Below, piece after piece: positions 9,271-19,010 of a stretch of 64,000 nt of DNA (positions are counted from its first letter, which is position 1; the number at the start of each line of letters is the position of its first letter). The stretch covers positions 20,447 through 84,446 of the forward strand of contig CAZLZJ010000003.1 in assembly GCA_964563975.1 (NCBI GenBank), written 5' to 3'. The notes under the pieces are model-generated. The model saw only the letters and a program-made list of their open reading frames with translations. It did no database searches and was not told the origin of the DNA. The translations under genes and the position numbers were made by a program. The stretch comes from JAAYJR01 sp964563975 (GTDB lineage: Bacteria > Bacteroidota > Bacteroidia > Bacteroidales > Prolixibacteraceae).

Positions 9271-9993
9271 TTATACAAATTTCTCCCTTTTTTGAAGATT
9301 ATAAAGCCCATAAAGTATGGAAACTATTGATCCTACCCCCAAAAATATCCTGTTCTTGGTTACGATACCCTGCCAGATAATCTCATTAAAATTGCCCGGA
9401 AGCTGAAAAGGATTTAAAAAAACATTCCACTGTGTTCTTGCAAGACTATCCTGCACCAATAGTAATGCCACACCAATAAGGATCATGATCACCGCCGTCC
9501 CGTTACCGCTTTTTATCACTGTAGAGAACATAAATGATAAAGAACCCATAAAAATCACGGGATATAGTAACTGATATGCCATTTCGAGGACATCAACCCT
9601 GTACAATAAAAAAGAAGCAACATAAGCAAACAAAATAATGATCAAAAAAACAAGTATATAGATCAATAAAAGTCGTACAAGCCATACCTTATACCTGTAA
9701 TTGGGAATGCCAAAAAGTATTTCCAGCATTCTTGAATCGTCATCACTCTGAATACCAAAAACCGTAGGATAAAAGATTAAAAGAATTCCGGGAAAAATAA
9801 GCAGTGAATATACGGTTGATTCATTAAAAATTACATTATTCCATACCATTTGTATGGCAAAAACCAGAAAGAATGCAAATGCAGCAAGCAGGAACCAAAT
9901 AAACCTGCCTGAAAAGATGATCTTCATATTATACCTGATCATCTTCCACTTATTAAACAAGCTGTTTTTAATATTATTTTTACGATTCATCAT
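9271..9993 (-). CDS. ABC-2-type transporter permease subunit
   Basis: The 240-residue product has an N-terminal basic segment and about six hydrophobic helices, in the layout of ABC-2 permeases: a helix near residues 31-52, another at 77-99, a long central pair and a final helix before a basic tail. The region RMLEILFGIPNYRYKVWLVRLLL resembles the coupling region of GldF/NosY-like permeases. It overlaps the 3' end of the RND-ABC fusion gene by 14 bases, so translation is likely coupled. The natural inference is that it is the membrane partner of the ATPase fused to that RND pump. Confidence 0.85.
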   Translation of the reverse strand: MMNRKNNIKNSLFNKWKMIRYNMKIIFSGRFIWFLLAAFAFFLVFAIQMVWNNVIFNESTVYSLLIFPGILLIFYPTVFGIQSDDDSRMLEILFGIPNYRYKVWLVRLLLIYILVFLIIILFAYVASFLLYRVDVLEMAYQLLYPVIFMGSLSFMFSTVIKSGNGTAVIMILIGVALLLVQDSLARTQWNVFLNPFQLPGNFNEIIWQGIVTKNRIFLGVGSIVSILYGLYNLQKREKFV

Positions 9994-12900
9994 TTATTGG
10001 TTTTTTTACAAAATCCTTTAATAAACATAAATATGCATCTTCTAAATGCGGAGCCACACTCACAGCATTTTCCGAAGGTTTCTCCTTGGCTAATAACCTT
10101 ATTTTAATATTATCCCCATCACGCATATGATGAATTATAAGCTGTTTATTTGAGAAATTGTCAAATTCTCTTGCCGGCAGGGTCATTTGCCAAACAAATC
10201 CCTCTCCCATTCTGACCATATCGGAAGGGGTTCCAAAGTATTTAAGATCACCCCTGTTAATGACTGCAACCTGGTTACACGAGCTTGAAATATCTTCAAT
10301 AATATGTGTTGAAAATATGACCACCCTCTCCCTGCTTAGTTCAACAAGAAGATTACGAAAGCGTATTCTTTCGCGCGGATCAAGCCCCGCGGTCGGTTCG
10401 TCAACTATAAGGATCCTTGGAAGGGTAAGAAGAATTTGTGCAATACCTATTCTTTGTTTCATTCCGCCCGAAAAAGATCCAATTTTGTCATCTCTCTTCT
10501 CCCACATACGCACACTTTTTAAAACATATTCAAGCCTTTTATTTCTGATCTTCCGATCTTTTATCCCCTTCAATATAGCTTGATAATCAAGAAATTCCAG
10601 TGCAGACATATTATCATAATAACCAAAAGCCTGAGGAAGGTATCCCATTAACCCCTGCAGTTCTTCACGATATTTTTGAGTATCCAAGCCGTTGATCCAT
10701 ATTTTCCCATAGCTCTGTTCAAGAATTCCACAGATAATTCTCATCATAGTTGATTTCCCTGCACCATTTGGCCCCAACAGGCCAAACATACCGGTCTTTA
10801 TTTCTAATGAAACACCATTCAATGCACGGAACGGCACCTTTCTTTTGCCAATAACCGGGATTTGACGAACCATTGTAAAATACAACCTTCTAAAGCGGCT
10901 TAACCTGCCTTCTATGCGAGCTATATTCAATTTTTTATTATGAATATATTCGCCCGAAGTATAAATTACTAACAGGATCAACCATATTAATCCCACAAAG
11001 ATTGCCATGCCGGTATTATCCCAGCGAATCAAAAAAATTACAGTAAATAACAGGGGAACTCCCCAAAATATAATTTTCTTAAAGGTCTCTTCAATCCTCA
11101 GTAACAGAGTATTTCCGGTAGAGCTATATCTGTTTTTTAAAAGAAATGAAACCGGGGTAAAGAGCAAAAATGTAAAAAAGTAGACAAAATGAGACATCAC
11201 CCACACCCAGAAATCAACTTCAAGATAAAAAAAAGTAAAGTAAATTAAAAAAACAAAAAGGGGAATTTGCCATATCAAGTCATAAAAATCATGTAATTTC
11301 TTATAATCCTTAAGTAACCCTGCCCTTTCCCTTATTTTTATTCCTGCATTCCATTCCCTGACAAATCTGCTCTCTCTGTCATATACTTTGACAAGTTTAC
11401 TGACCACAATCTTTATCGGCTCTTTTTCATCTATTACCTTTGAACTGGCCTGTTTCAAACTGGTCAGAACAAATGCTGTAACACCCGGTATTAATATAAC
11501 AATAAGCATAAAGCTTAAAAGCTTCCATATAAATGTGTCCACTTCAAAATATATGTACAATGCCGCAACTGCAAATACAATTATCTGCAAAGCTTTCAGC
11601 TGCCAGTTTAAAGATTTCAGCCAGTTAATTACATTCTCCATTCCAAAGTAGAGGGTTGGGATCATTATCAGTGTGAGAAGTGTGCTAAAACTCAAGCCGC
11701 CAATTACAGTTATGGCAAAAGGTGCTCCGATTGCACCCACATACTCGGATTTACCAAGTGCCAACGGCATCATAGCTACAATTGTAGTAATGGAAGTAAT
11801 CAGGATAGGCCTTACCCTGGACAGGCCTGCTGTGATTAGTGCCCTTGACTTCCGGTTACCTCTTTTCCGAAGAATATTGGTAAAATCAATAAGTATTATG
11901 CCATTATTAACAACAACACCAAGAAGAATTAAAAATCCGGTTAGTGTATTGGCATTAAAAAGGCTGTTGCCTGTAAAAATAAGTGCAATAAACGATCCGA
12001 TTGCTGCCAATGGAACAGAAAACATAAGTACAACAGGGGTGACAAGCGATTCAAAAACCGATGCCAATATCATCAATATCAATATAAATGCAGCTGCAAT
12101 AAGAAAGTAGAACTCAGCAAACTGATCTTCTTCATGTATAACCTCTATTGCCATGCCCGAAGGCATTTTATAACTGCCGACCACTTCATCAATCTCTAAC
12201 CGGTATGCTTCAAGCAAACTTTTTGATTGCTCTGCTTCCGGAGCAAAACGGTAAAAAAGCTGGATCTGTTTCTCCTGATTCACCCTGTTAATGCTTGCCA
12301 TTCCAAATGAGTAAACTACATCTGCAATATCCTGAAGTTCATATACTGCCCCCTGTCCATTATTAAGCTGAACCCGGCGAAGGTCATTCACATCTTTTTC
12401 TCTCTTTTCTTCTTCTTCGGTAAGTTTCTCTTTAATAAGAATACCATACTCTTCATTTCCCTGTTTGAAATTTATACCGGTAGAAAATTCTCTGCTGAAA
12501 GAGCCCAATTCAGAAGAAATACTATTTAATGTCAATCCATATTCAGTAAGCAAAAACTGGTTGAAATAGAGGTGCAATTCAGGCCGCCTGCTGCCAATGC
12601 TGAGACTCACACTTCTGATTGACTCAAGATTTTCAACATAGTATCGCAAATCTTCGGCCACTCCCCTCATTATGTCAAAATCTTCTCCTTTAATAACAAT
12701 CCTTTCACGGTTAGTGCCTATACCTAAAAAGCGACTGAAATTTTCTATGCCGGAAGCTCCCCCGCTGCTACCTCTGAACCTGCTGCTTGATGCAGAGGCA
12801 GTCAAACTCACCTCTGCCCTGGCAATATTTTGTATTAACCCTTCAGCCTGTGATTTGATCTCTGCAATAGTACGATCATTTATCTTTTTATAATCTTCCT

Positions 12901-14716
12901 GAAGAATAACGGTAATAATAGCCTCTTCAGCCTGAATATTGGAGATCACGTCTTCTCTCTCTTCAATCTCCTCAAGCCGGCTTTCAATCTCCGCCACTAC
13001 CAAATCGGTAGCCTCAAGGGTTGATCCGGTGCGCATCGTTACATATATTGAAAACCGCGTTTCTTCAACTTCTTCAAGAGTATTAACATTTATGGCCAGA
13101 ACAATAAATATTGTAATAAAAAAGAGAACAACAGCACCTACGGTGGTTGCTGCCGGTGCCCTCATACTTGATTTAAGCAGCAACACATAAATCTGTATAA
13201 CTCTATTATTTGTAGTGACTTTTTCATAAAAAATATTATGAGAAGATTTTCCTTTTAAAAGAAGATGAGCCAACACCGGGATTAAAAGAAGGGCTACAAA
13301 CAGAGAAACAGTAAGTGTTGAAATTATAGAAATCCCTACATGATTTCCCAATAGCTTAATCATATATTCTGATGAGAAGAGAAAAGGAAAAAAAACGGTA
13401 ATTGTAGTTAGTGTAGAGGCAACAATCGATCTCCACACTTCAGTGGTGCCCTGTGTAACCGCTATATCGGGATCAAACCGTTTACCCGAAAGCCTGTAAA
13501 TATTTTCCAATACTACAACACTGTTATCCAGCAACATGCCAATTGCCAACACAAGCCCAACCAATGTGAGGCTATTTATGGAAACATTAAATGCATAAAA
13601 AAGATTAAATGCTGTAAATACCGACACAGGGATTGCCAATGCAATAATTGAAACAATTTTTAAATTTTTAAGGAATATCCACAAAACAAAAATTGCAAGT
13701 AATCCCCCTACCAGAGCCAAATCCATTATCTGATCGATATTTTTTTCCATTGTCTCGGCCAGATTGGTCTGCACTACCATTTCAATTTCATTGGCGGCAA
13801 GCTTGGCATTGAGGGCTATAATCCTTTCATCCACCTTTTTTGAAAGCTCGATAAGATTTGCCTGAGAGTCGCTTACCAACATTAACGAAACAGCATCCAT
13901 TCCGTTTACACGGCTGATACTTTCCTCCTCCTTAACTCCAAAATATACATCAGCAATATCTTTTAAATAAACAGGCCCCTCAGCCACAACAATATTTTCT
14001 ATGTCGGTTACCTCGTTATATTCTGCAGTAACATGAACAAAAAACTGTTTCCGGCTCTCCCTTAAATATCCTGCAAATGTACGATTTGCCGAATTGGAAG
14101 AGATAGCGCTTCTTATCTGTGCAGGTGTAATACCATATGCGTCGCACACTGCCTTATCATAAGTAATCTCTATCGACCGCTCTTTGCCCCCAAACACAGT
14201 AACAGAAGCAATACCATCAATATTTTCCAATTCTGATAATATCTCCTGGTCAACTATATTTCTTAATCTGTCGGTTCCTCCGCTTCCCCTAACCTGTATC
14301 TCCATGAACTGTTTGCTGAGATTTTGAATATCCACCCTATTTACCGACACCCTGAAATTATCATCCAATTTTTCAGCTGCCTGATTTATTCGTTCCTGTA
14401 ACTTAAGAAATGTATATTTAAAATTGACATTCTGATTAAAATTGACCTGAATTGAAGCATTCCGATTACTAAGTGTTGTTTCAATACTTTCAATACCCTC
14501 CATAGCTCCAATGGCCCCTTCTATAGGAATAACAGCCTGATTCTCCATATAATAAGGGTCAACCTCCATTGTAGAGCTTATCTGAACATAAAGCATCGGA
14601 AGCTCTGCATTGGGCATTAACTCAACAGGCAGTTGTTTATAGGAAACATATCCCAAAAGGGTTAGCCCTATAAACAGCATTGCAATGAATATTTTTCTAT
14701 TTATAATAAATTTCAT
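9980..14716 (-). CDS. RND efflux pump fused to extra membrane helices and an ABC ATPase
   Basis: Residues 1-1030 are a complete RND pump of the AcrB/HAE type with two large periplasmic halves and twelve helices. The TM4 relay reads GMLLDNSVVV (Asp397) and the TM10 position of AcrB Lys940 is Asn937. Residues about 1040-1255 add roughly six further helices not found in RND pumps. Residues 1295-1500 are a full ABC ATPase: Walker A GPNGAGKST (1315-1323), Q-loop Gln1362, signature SFSGG (1414-1418), Walker B ILIVDE (Asp1439, Glu1440) and H-loop His1471. The reading frame is continuous, so this is a real fusion, not a frameshift. It overlaps the upstream RND gene by 4 bases and the downstream permease gene by 14. 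The ATPase closely resembles the free one at 23882-24775. Substrate unknown. Confidence 0.93.
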   Translation of the reverse strand: MKFIINRKIFIAMLFIGLTLLGYVSYKQLPVELMPNAELPMLYVQISSTMEVDPYYMENQAVIPIEGAIGAMEGIESIETTLSNRNASIQVNFNQNVNFKYTFLKLQERINQAAEKLDDNFRVSVNRVDIQNLSKQFMEIQVRGSGGTDRLRNIVDQEILSELENIDGIASVTVFGGKERSIEITYDKAVCDAYGITPAQIRSAISSNSANRTFAGYLRESRKQFFVHVTAEYNEVTDIENIVVAEGPVYLKDIADVYFGVKEEESISRVNGMDAVSLMLVSDSQANLIELSKKVDERIIALNAKLAANEIEMVVQTNLAETMEKNIDQIMDLALVGGLLAIFVLWIFLKNLKIVSIIALAIPVSVFTAFNLFYAFNVSINSLTLVGLVLAIGMLLDNSVVVLENIYRLSGKRFDPDIAVTQGTTEVWRSIVASTLTTITVFFPFLFSSEYMIKLLGNHVGISIISTLTVSLFVALLLIPVLAHLLLKGKSSHNIFYEKVTTNNRVIQIYVLLLKSSMRAPAATTVGAVVLFFITIFIVLAINVNTLEEVEETRFSIYVTMRTGSTLEATDLVVAEIESRLEEIEEREDVISNIQAEEAIITVILQEDYKKINDRTIAEIKSQAEGLIQNIARAEVSLTASASSSRFRGSSGGASGIENFSRFLGIGTNRERIVIKGEDFDIMRGVAEDLRYYVENLESIRSVSLSIGSRRPELHLYFNQFLLTEYGLTLNSISSELGSFSREFSTGINFKQGNEEYGILIKEKLTEEEEKREKDVNDLRRVQLNNGQGAVYELQDIADVVYSFGMASINRVNQEKQIQLFYRFAPEAEQSKSLLEAYRLEIDEVVGSYKMPSGMAIEVIHEEDQFAEFYFLIAAAFILILMILASVFESLVTPVVLMFSVPLAAIGSFIALIFTGNSLFNANTLTGFLILLGVVVNNGIILIDFTNILRKRGNRKSRALITAGLSRVRPILITSITTIVAMMPLALGKSEYVGAIGAPFAITVIGGLSFSTLLTLIMIPTLYFGMENVINWLKSLNWQLKALQIIVFAVAALYIYFEVDTFIWKLLSFMLIVILIPGVTAFVLTSLKQASSKVIDEKEPIKIVVSKLVKVYDRESRFVREWNAGIKIRERAGLLKDYKKLHDFYDLIWQIPLFVFLIYFTFFYLEVDFWVWVMSHFVYFFTFLLFTPVSFLLKNRYSSTGNTLLLRIEETFKKIIFWGVPLLFTVIFLIRWDNTGMAIFVGLIWLILLVIYTSGEYIHNKKLNIARIEGRLSRFRRLYFTMVRQIPVIGKRKVPFRALNGVSLEIKTGMFGLLGPNGAGKSTMMRIICGILEQSYGKIWINGLDTQKYREELQGLMGYLPQAFGYYDNMSALEFLDYQAILKGIKDRKIRNKRLEYVLKSVRMWEKRDDKIGSFSGGMKQRIGIAQILLTLPRILIVDEPTAGLDPRERIRFRNLLVELSRERVVIFSTHIIEDISSSCNQVAVINRGDLKYFGTPSDMVRMGEGFVWQMTLPAREFDNFSNKQLIIHHMRDGDNIKIRLLAKEKPSENAVSVAPHLEDAYLCLLKDFVKKPINDES

Positions 14717-17700
14717 TCCTTAACAACACCTTTAATCCTGTCTAATATATCATATGCACAGGGAATTACAATTAAAGTCAATATTGTCGAAGTAATCAAT
14801 CCCCCGATCACGGCCAACGCCATCGGAGACCTTAATGATGCGCTCTCTCCAAATCCAAATGTGAGCGGAAGGAGAGCAAGTATGGTTGTCAGGCTGGTCA
14901 TTATTATTGGCCTTATACGTTGCTGCCCGGCTTGTGCAATAGCTTCCCCCCTTTCCATTCCATCTCTGATCAGCTGATTAATCCTGTCGACTAAAATGAT
15001 AGAGTTGTTTACTGCAATACCTGCAAGCATAATTACCCCAATAAGAGCCATTATATTAAAGGTTTTGCCGGTAATTAAAAAAATCAATATACTCCCTACC
15101 ACCGCCATAGGAATTGTAAGCAAAATTGTGAAAGGATGTATCAGTGACTCAAACTGCGAAGCCATAACCATATAGACCAAAATGACAGAAAGCAGCAGTG
15201 CAAAAGTCAGACTCCTGACAGACTCCTCTCTTTTTTCTTCTTCTCCTGTTACCTTTATCCTATAGTTGTCAGGCAGAGCAATTGAAGAGGTTTTTTGTCT
15301 GATCTCCTGGGCCGCCCGGTCAAGGGGAAGACCCTTTTCCATCTGGGCAGTTACCCTGCCGATGCGGTTTTGATCATTTCTCAAAATCTCTTTTGGCGCA
15401 TATCCAAAAGAGATATCTGCAATCTCACTGAGTCTGAATTTTTGGTTACCTGAATTTATAATAATATCATAAATATCATTCAGCGACTTTTCAGGTACTT
15501 TAATGGTTATGTCGCGCATCTCACCCTCTTTCTCAAACTGCCCGGCATTCTTGCCTTCAAGCTGTTCCTGCAGCTGAGAAATTACATTATTAATATTAAG
15601 ATTATAAAGACCTGCTTTTATGCGATCAATATGTATTTCCACTTCAGGGGCCCCTTCCTCGATCGAAGTACGAATATTAAATATACCATCAACCTCCGAC
15701 ATTTTTTCCATCACCTGATCTAATATTTTTTCAATCTCACTGAACTCCTCTCCTTTAACTTCAACAACTAATGGAGCCTCTTCTGTTCCCAATATTGATT
15801 TCAAGGCACTCTGCTCATCAGAAAAGCTCACTTCCAGACCATCTATATTTTCTATCTGACTGTTAATATCTGCAATAACCCGGTCGGCTGTTGCTGTTGA
15901 TTCATCTTTTAATATTACCCTGATCTGTGCCGTATTTTCTCCTTCAAACAGGGCTTTTACATCTCCGGCAATACTGGTTGAAGGGCCTGAATGTGAATAT
16001 ATCCTGTCAAGATCCCCGCCTAAATATTCAATAATGACAGCTTCAATATTTTTTACTGTTCCTTCGGTACGTTCGAGGGTTGTGCCTTCATCAAGTTTTA
16101 TATTCATAGTAAACTCACGTGAATCTGTTTTAGGCATAAACTCTGTGCCTATAATGGGGACTAACATAAATGAACCGGTAACTAAAAGCACAGTTAATAT
16201 TAGTACCGGCCATTTGTATTTCAACAGGTTTTTAAGGAATCTCCCATATCTCCCCATTGTTAACATACTTCTTTTAACAGGTGATTGTTTATTTTTATAT
16301 ATTGAATTATACAGGGCAGGAATTACAAAAATTGCAACAAATAGTGATGAAACAAGAGAAAAAGCCACTGTCCATGCCTGATCTTTAAACAGCTCTCCGG
16401 AAGCTCCATGAAGGTATACGATTGGTAGAAAAACCACGATCGTTGTAATAGTTGAAGCGGTAATTGCACCTCCCACCTCAGCAGTTCCGTTTATTGCTGC
16501 ATCTCCGGCTGACATTCCATTTTCATGATTCCTGAAAATATTTTCAAGTACCACTATTGCATTATCCACCAACATTCCGGCTCCCAAGGCCAGCCCGCCC
16601 AATGTCATGATATTAATAGAGAGGTTGTTGAAATACATCAGGTTAAAAGTTGCAATAATAGAAATTGGTATTGCAATGCTGACAATCAATGTAGTTCCAA
16701 AGCGACGCAAAAAAAGATATAATACAAAAACTGCAAGAAGAATACCCAGTAATGCAGTATTTTGCACCTCTCCTATTGCAGAACTTATAAATTTACCCTG
16801 ATTCGTAACCTGATGAAGAGTATAACCGGGAAGTGCTTTTTCAATATTAACCAAAGCATCTTTAATCTGGTTAACTGCCGTAACGGTATTAAATTTTGTC
16901 TCTTTATAGATTGCAAGCCCAACACAACGCTCCCCGTTATAATGAACAATATTAGCCGGTTTTTTATTTCCCAGGGAGACCGTAGCCACGTCTCTTAAAA
17001 ACACGGGAGCTCTTTCGGCGGATGTCTCACCCGGGTTCTCTGTCTTAACGCTCTTATATCCTACGATCAGATTTTCAAAATCTTCGACACTGTTAAGAAG
17101 CTTGATACCTTTTACAATATACTGACGCCCCAGTTCACTTACTCTTCCCCCCGTAACGCTTCTGTTAAAATTTTGAATCCTAGAACTCACTTCATCCAAC
17201 GTCAGCCCTTGTGCATCAAGCCGGTAAAAATCGGTATTTATGATCACTTCACTCTCTTCCTGTCCTGATAATTCAACCTCTGCAACACCCTCAAGCCGCA
17301 CCAATTCATTACGGATATAGTTATCTGCCGCCTTTCTGATCTCATTCATATCGGTAATTTCATTATGCTTGACAGCAATAAGCATCACCGGCGATATATT
17401 CGGATCATGCTGAGTAATTTTCAAATCATCAATATCTGAATTTTGTGTCAGCGAATTCAAGGCTTTCTGAAGGTCCAGGAAAGCTTCATCCATATCTTTT
17501 TTCCAGGAATATTCAACAGTAATCTGCGAAGTTCCCACCCTTGTGATGGAAGTAACGCGCATCACATCAGATTGCCGTATTGCAACTGCTTCAATATTCT
17601 CCACGAACTGCTTTTCCATCTCTTCCGGCGGCCTCTCTCCCGATTTTATCTCCACAAAAATGCGTGGTGAATTCAGATCAGGAAAAAGATCAACTCCCAG

Positions 17701-17796
17701 CTTATCAAATGATATATACCCAAGTAGCAGAAGCCCCAGAACTATCATCATTATAGTTACAGGGTAACTGACAGAAAACCGCGTTAATTTTTTCAT
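14713..17796 (-). CDS. RND efflux transporter, AcrB/HAE family
   Basis: A full-length 1027-residue inner-membrane RND pump with two PN/PC periplasmic halves and twelve predicted helices. In TM4 the proton-relay motif is GMLVDNAIVV, keeping Asp411 but with Asn in the second position. In TM10 Asn930 replaces the lysine of AcrB, as in the large VNN-type subgroup of RND proteins. Such pumps form trimers and work with a membrane-fusion protein and a TolC channel, both encoded just upstream. The start is 34 bases after the fusion-protein gene, and the stop overlaps the next RND gene by 4 bases (ATGA), which suggests the two RND proteins are made together, perhaps as a heteromeric pump. Confidence 0.95.
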   Translation of the reverse strand: MKKLTRFSVSYPVTIMMIVLGLLLLGYISFDKLGVDLFPDLNSPRIFVEIKSGERPPEEMEKQFVENIEAVAIRQSDVMRVTSITRVGTSQITVEYSWKKDMDEAFLDLQKALNSLTQNSDIDDLKITQHDPNISPVMLIAVKHNEITDMNEIRKAADNYIRNELVRLEGVAEVELSGQEESEVIINTDFYRLDAQGLTLDEVSSRIQNFNRSVTGGRVSELGRQYIVKGIKLLNSVEDFENLIVGYKSVKTENPGETSAERAPVFLRDVATVSLGNKKPANIVHYNGERCVGLAIYKETKFNTVTAVNQIKDALVNIEKALPGYTLHQVTNQGKFISSAIGEVQNTALLGILLAVFVLYLFLRRFGTTLIVSIAIPISIIATFNLMYFNNLSINIMTLGGLALGAGMLVDNAIVVLENIFRNHENGMSAGDAAINGTAEVGGAITASTITTIVVFLPIVYLHGASGELFKDQAWTVAFSLVSSLFVAIFVIPALYNSIYKNKQSPVKRSMLTMGRYGRFLKNLLKYKWPVLILTVLLVTGSFMLVPIIGTEFMPKTDSREFTMNIKLDEGTTLERTEGTVKNIEAVIIEYLGGDLDRIYSHSGPSTSIAGDVKALFEGENTAQIRVILKDESTATADRVIADINSQIENIDGLEVSFSDEQSALKSILGTEEAPLVVEVKGEEFSEIEKILDQVMEKMSEVDGIFNIRTSIEEGAPEVEIHIDRIKAGLYNLNINNVISQLQEQLEGKNAGQFEKEGEMRDITIKVPEKSLNDIYDIIINSGNQKFRLSEIADISFGYAPKEILRNDQNRIGRVTAQMEKGLPLDRAAQEIRQKTSSIALPDNYRIKVTGEEEKREESVRSLTFALLLSVILVYMVMASQFESLIHPFTILLTIPMAVVGSILIFLITGKTFNIMALIGVIMLAGIAVNNSIILVDRINQLIRDGMERGEAIAQAGQQRIRPIIMTSLTTILALLPLTFGFGESASLRSPMALAVIGGLITSTILTLIVIPCAYDILDRIKGVVKE

Positions 17797-17830
17797 TTTC
17801 TATTAACTCTAATTATTAGCCGGCAATACT

Positions 17831-18889
17831 TTACAGAATGATCCTGACTTTTGCATTATCTCTCAATGTTTCAAAGCCTTTAATAATAAGCCTTTCATTA
17901 ACCTGAAGACCTTCCACGACCTCAACCGAATTTTGATTCTCTATGCCGGTAGTGATCCATCGTTGATTTGCAGCACTATTCCTTCCCACGATAAAAACAT
18001 ATTTCTGTCTTCCTCTTGTAAGGATTATATCTTTGGGTATTACAATAGCACTATCTTTTTTATCGGTAATTATATCAGCTTTAACAAACATACCGGGCCG
18101 AAGCTTCAATTCAGGATTACGAACTTCCACTTTACCCGTAAAAGTTCGTGTCTCTGCACTTATTGCCGGAGAAAGTTCAGTTACTTTTCCAATAAGGGTA
18201 TCTTCGGGTATTGTATAATTTGTTATAAGTACATCCTGATTAAGTTGAACATCTGAAATATTTTTTTCAGGAAGGTTAATATTCAGGTACATTGAATTAT
18301 AGCTCATCAGCGAAAAAAGATGGGACCCGGAGTTAACCCTGGTACCCTGTGTATAGTATGAAAGCTCCACGATTATTCCTGAAAATGGAGCTGTAACATT
18401 CATCTTTTCAAGCTGGATCAGCGCATTATCATAATTGTACTTTGCATTGGTTTTTGACACTTCAGAGTTACGTAACTCGCGCAATGTCACACCTCCCTTT
18501 TCATATAAAGATTTCTGTTTTTCATACTCCTGGTCAGATATTTCAAGGTTCAGCTTAACGGCATCCAGCGCCAGATTATTTTTATATTCATCATTTTCAA
18601 ACTTTACAACTGTCTGTCCTTTATTAACCCTGTCGCCCAATTTGAATGGTCTTCCCGTTGCAGGATTATTCTGAAGAATATAATCGCCTGTCATTTCAGA
18701 ATTAACCACCACTTCAGAGGTAGCTTTTACAGTACCCGTAGTACTTACAAACTGCATTATCCCCTGAAGTTTAATGTCTTCTGCAGAAATAGGCACTGCA
18801 AGCTCAGTGCTTACCGACTGACCTGGGTTATTACAAGCAGCAAAGGCTGCCAGAATTAATATAATTGGAAAAAATTTGATGTACTTCAT
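17831..18889 (-). CDS. RND/ABC periplasmic adaptor (membrane fusion protein), lipoprotein
   Basis: HlyD/AcrA-type adaptor of 352 residues linking an inner-membrane pump to the outer-membrane channel. It starts with a lipoprotein signal (lipobox AFAAC, Cys19). A lipoyl-like half motif lies near 65-105 (RVNKGQTVVKFEN), a coiled-coil hairpin of about 40 residues follows, then the second lipoyl half (VTAPFSGIIVELSYYTQG), a beta-barrel (RPGMFVKADI) and a membrane-proximal domain. The hairpin is short, as in adaptors that meet a TolC tip to tip. It lies 34 bases before the first RND gene and about 110 bases after the TolC-like gene, and probably serves both RND pumps. Confidence 0.95.
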   Translation of the reverse strand: MKYIKFFPIILILAAFAACNNPGQSVSTELAVPISAEDIKLQGIMQFVSTTGTVKATSEVVVNSEMTGDYILQNNPATGRPFKLGDRVNKGQTVVKFENDEYKNNLALDAVKLNLEISDQEYEKQKSLYEKGGVTLRELRNSEVSKTNAKYNYDNALIQLEKMNVTAPFSGIIVELSYYTQGTRVNSGSHLFSLMSYNSMYLNINLPEKNISDVQLNQDVLITNYTIPEDTLIGKVTELSPAISAETRTFTGKVEVRNPELKLRPGMFVKADIITDKKDSAIVIPKDIILTRGRQKYVFIVGRNSAANQRWITTGIENQNSVEVVEGLQVNERLIIKGFETLRDNAKVRIIL

Positions 18890-18890
18890 A

Positions 18891-19010
18891 ACTATTAAAA
18901 TTATTTATTTTTAAAGGTATCATATAGTCTGCACGCATATATTTTAATCATCCTCCCGGGTTCCGGCTTTAATCGGGATGCTCGTTTCATACTGTTAAAA
19001 TTATTTATTA
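18891..19010. repeat. Intergenic unit flanked by short direct repeats, with an internal hairpin
   Basis: The gap between the TolC-like and adaptor genes is bounded by near-identical copies of TTAAAATTATTTATT, at 18895 and 18995, about 100 bases apart. The right copy forms the last codons of the TolC-like gene. Between them is a GC-richer hairpin. Its minus-strand text at 18983-18963 (GAGCATCCCGATTAAA followed by GCCGG) recurs at 47320-47340 with one mismatch. This looks like a small intergenic repeat insertion that duplicated its target. Confidence 0.35.

Noticed and set aside
14713..17796. Frameshift or split in the RND genes because of the ATGA overlap
   Set aside because: Both genes are full length with all helices and periplasmic halves. 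The overlap is ordinary translational coupling.
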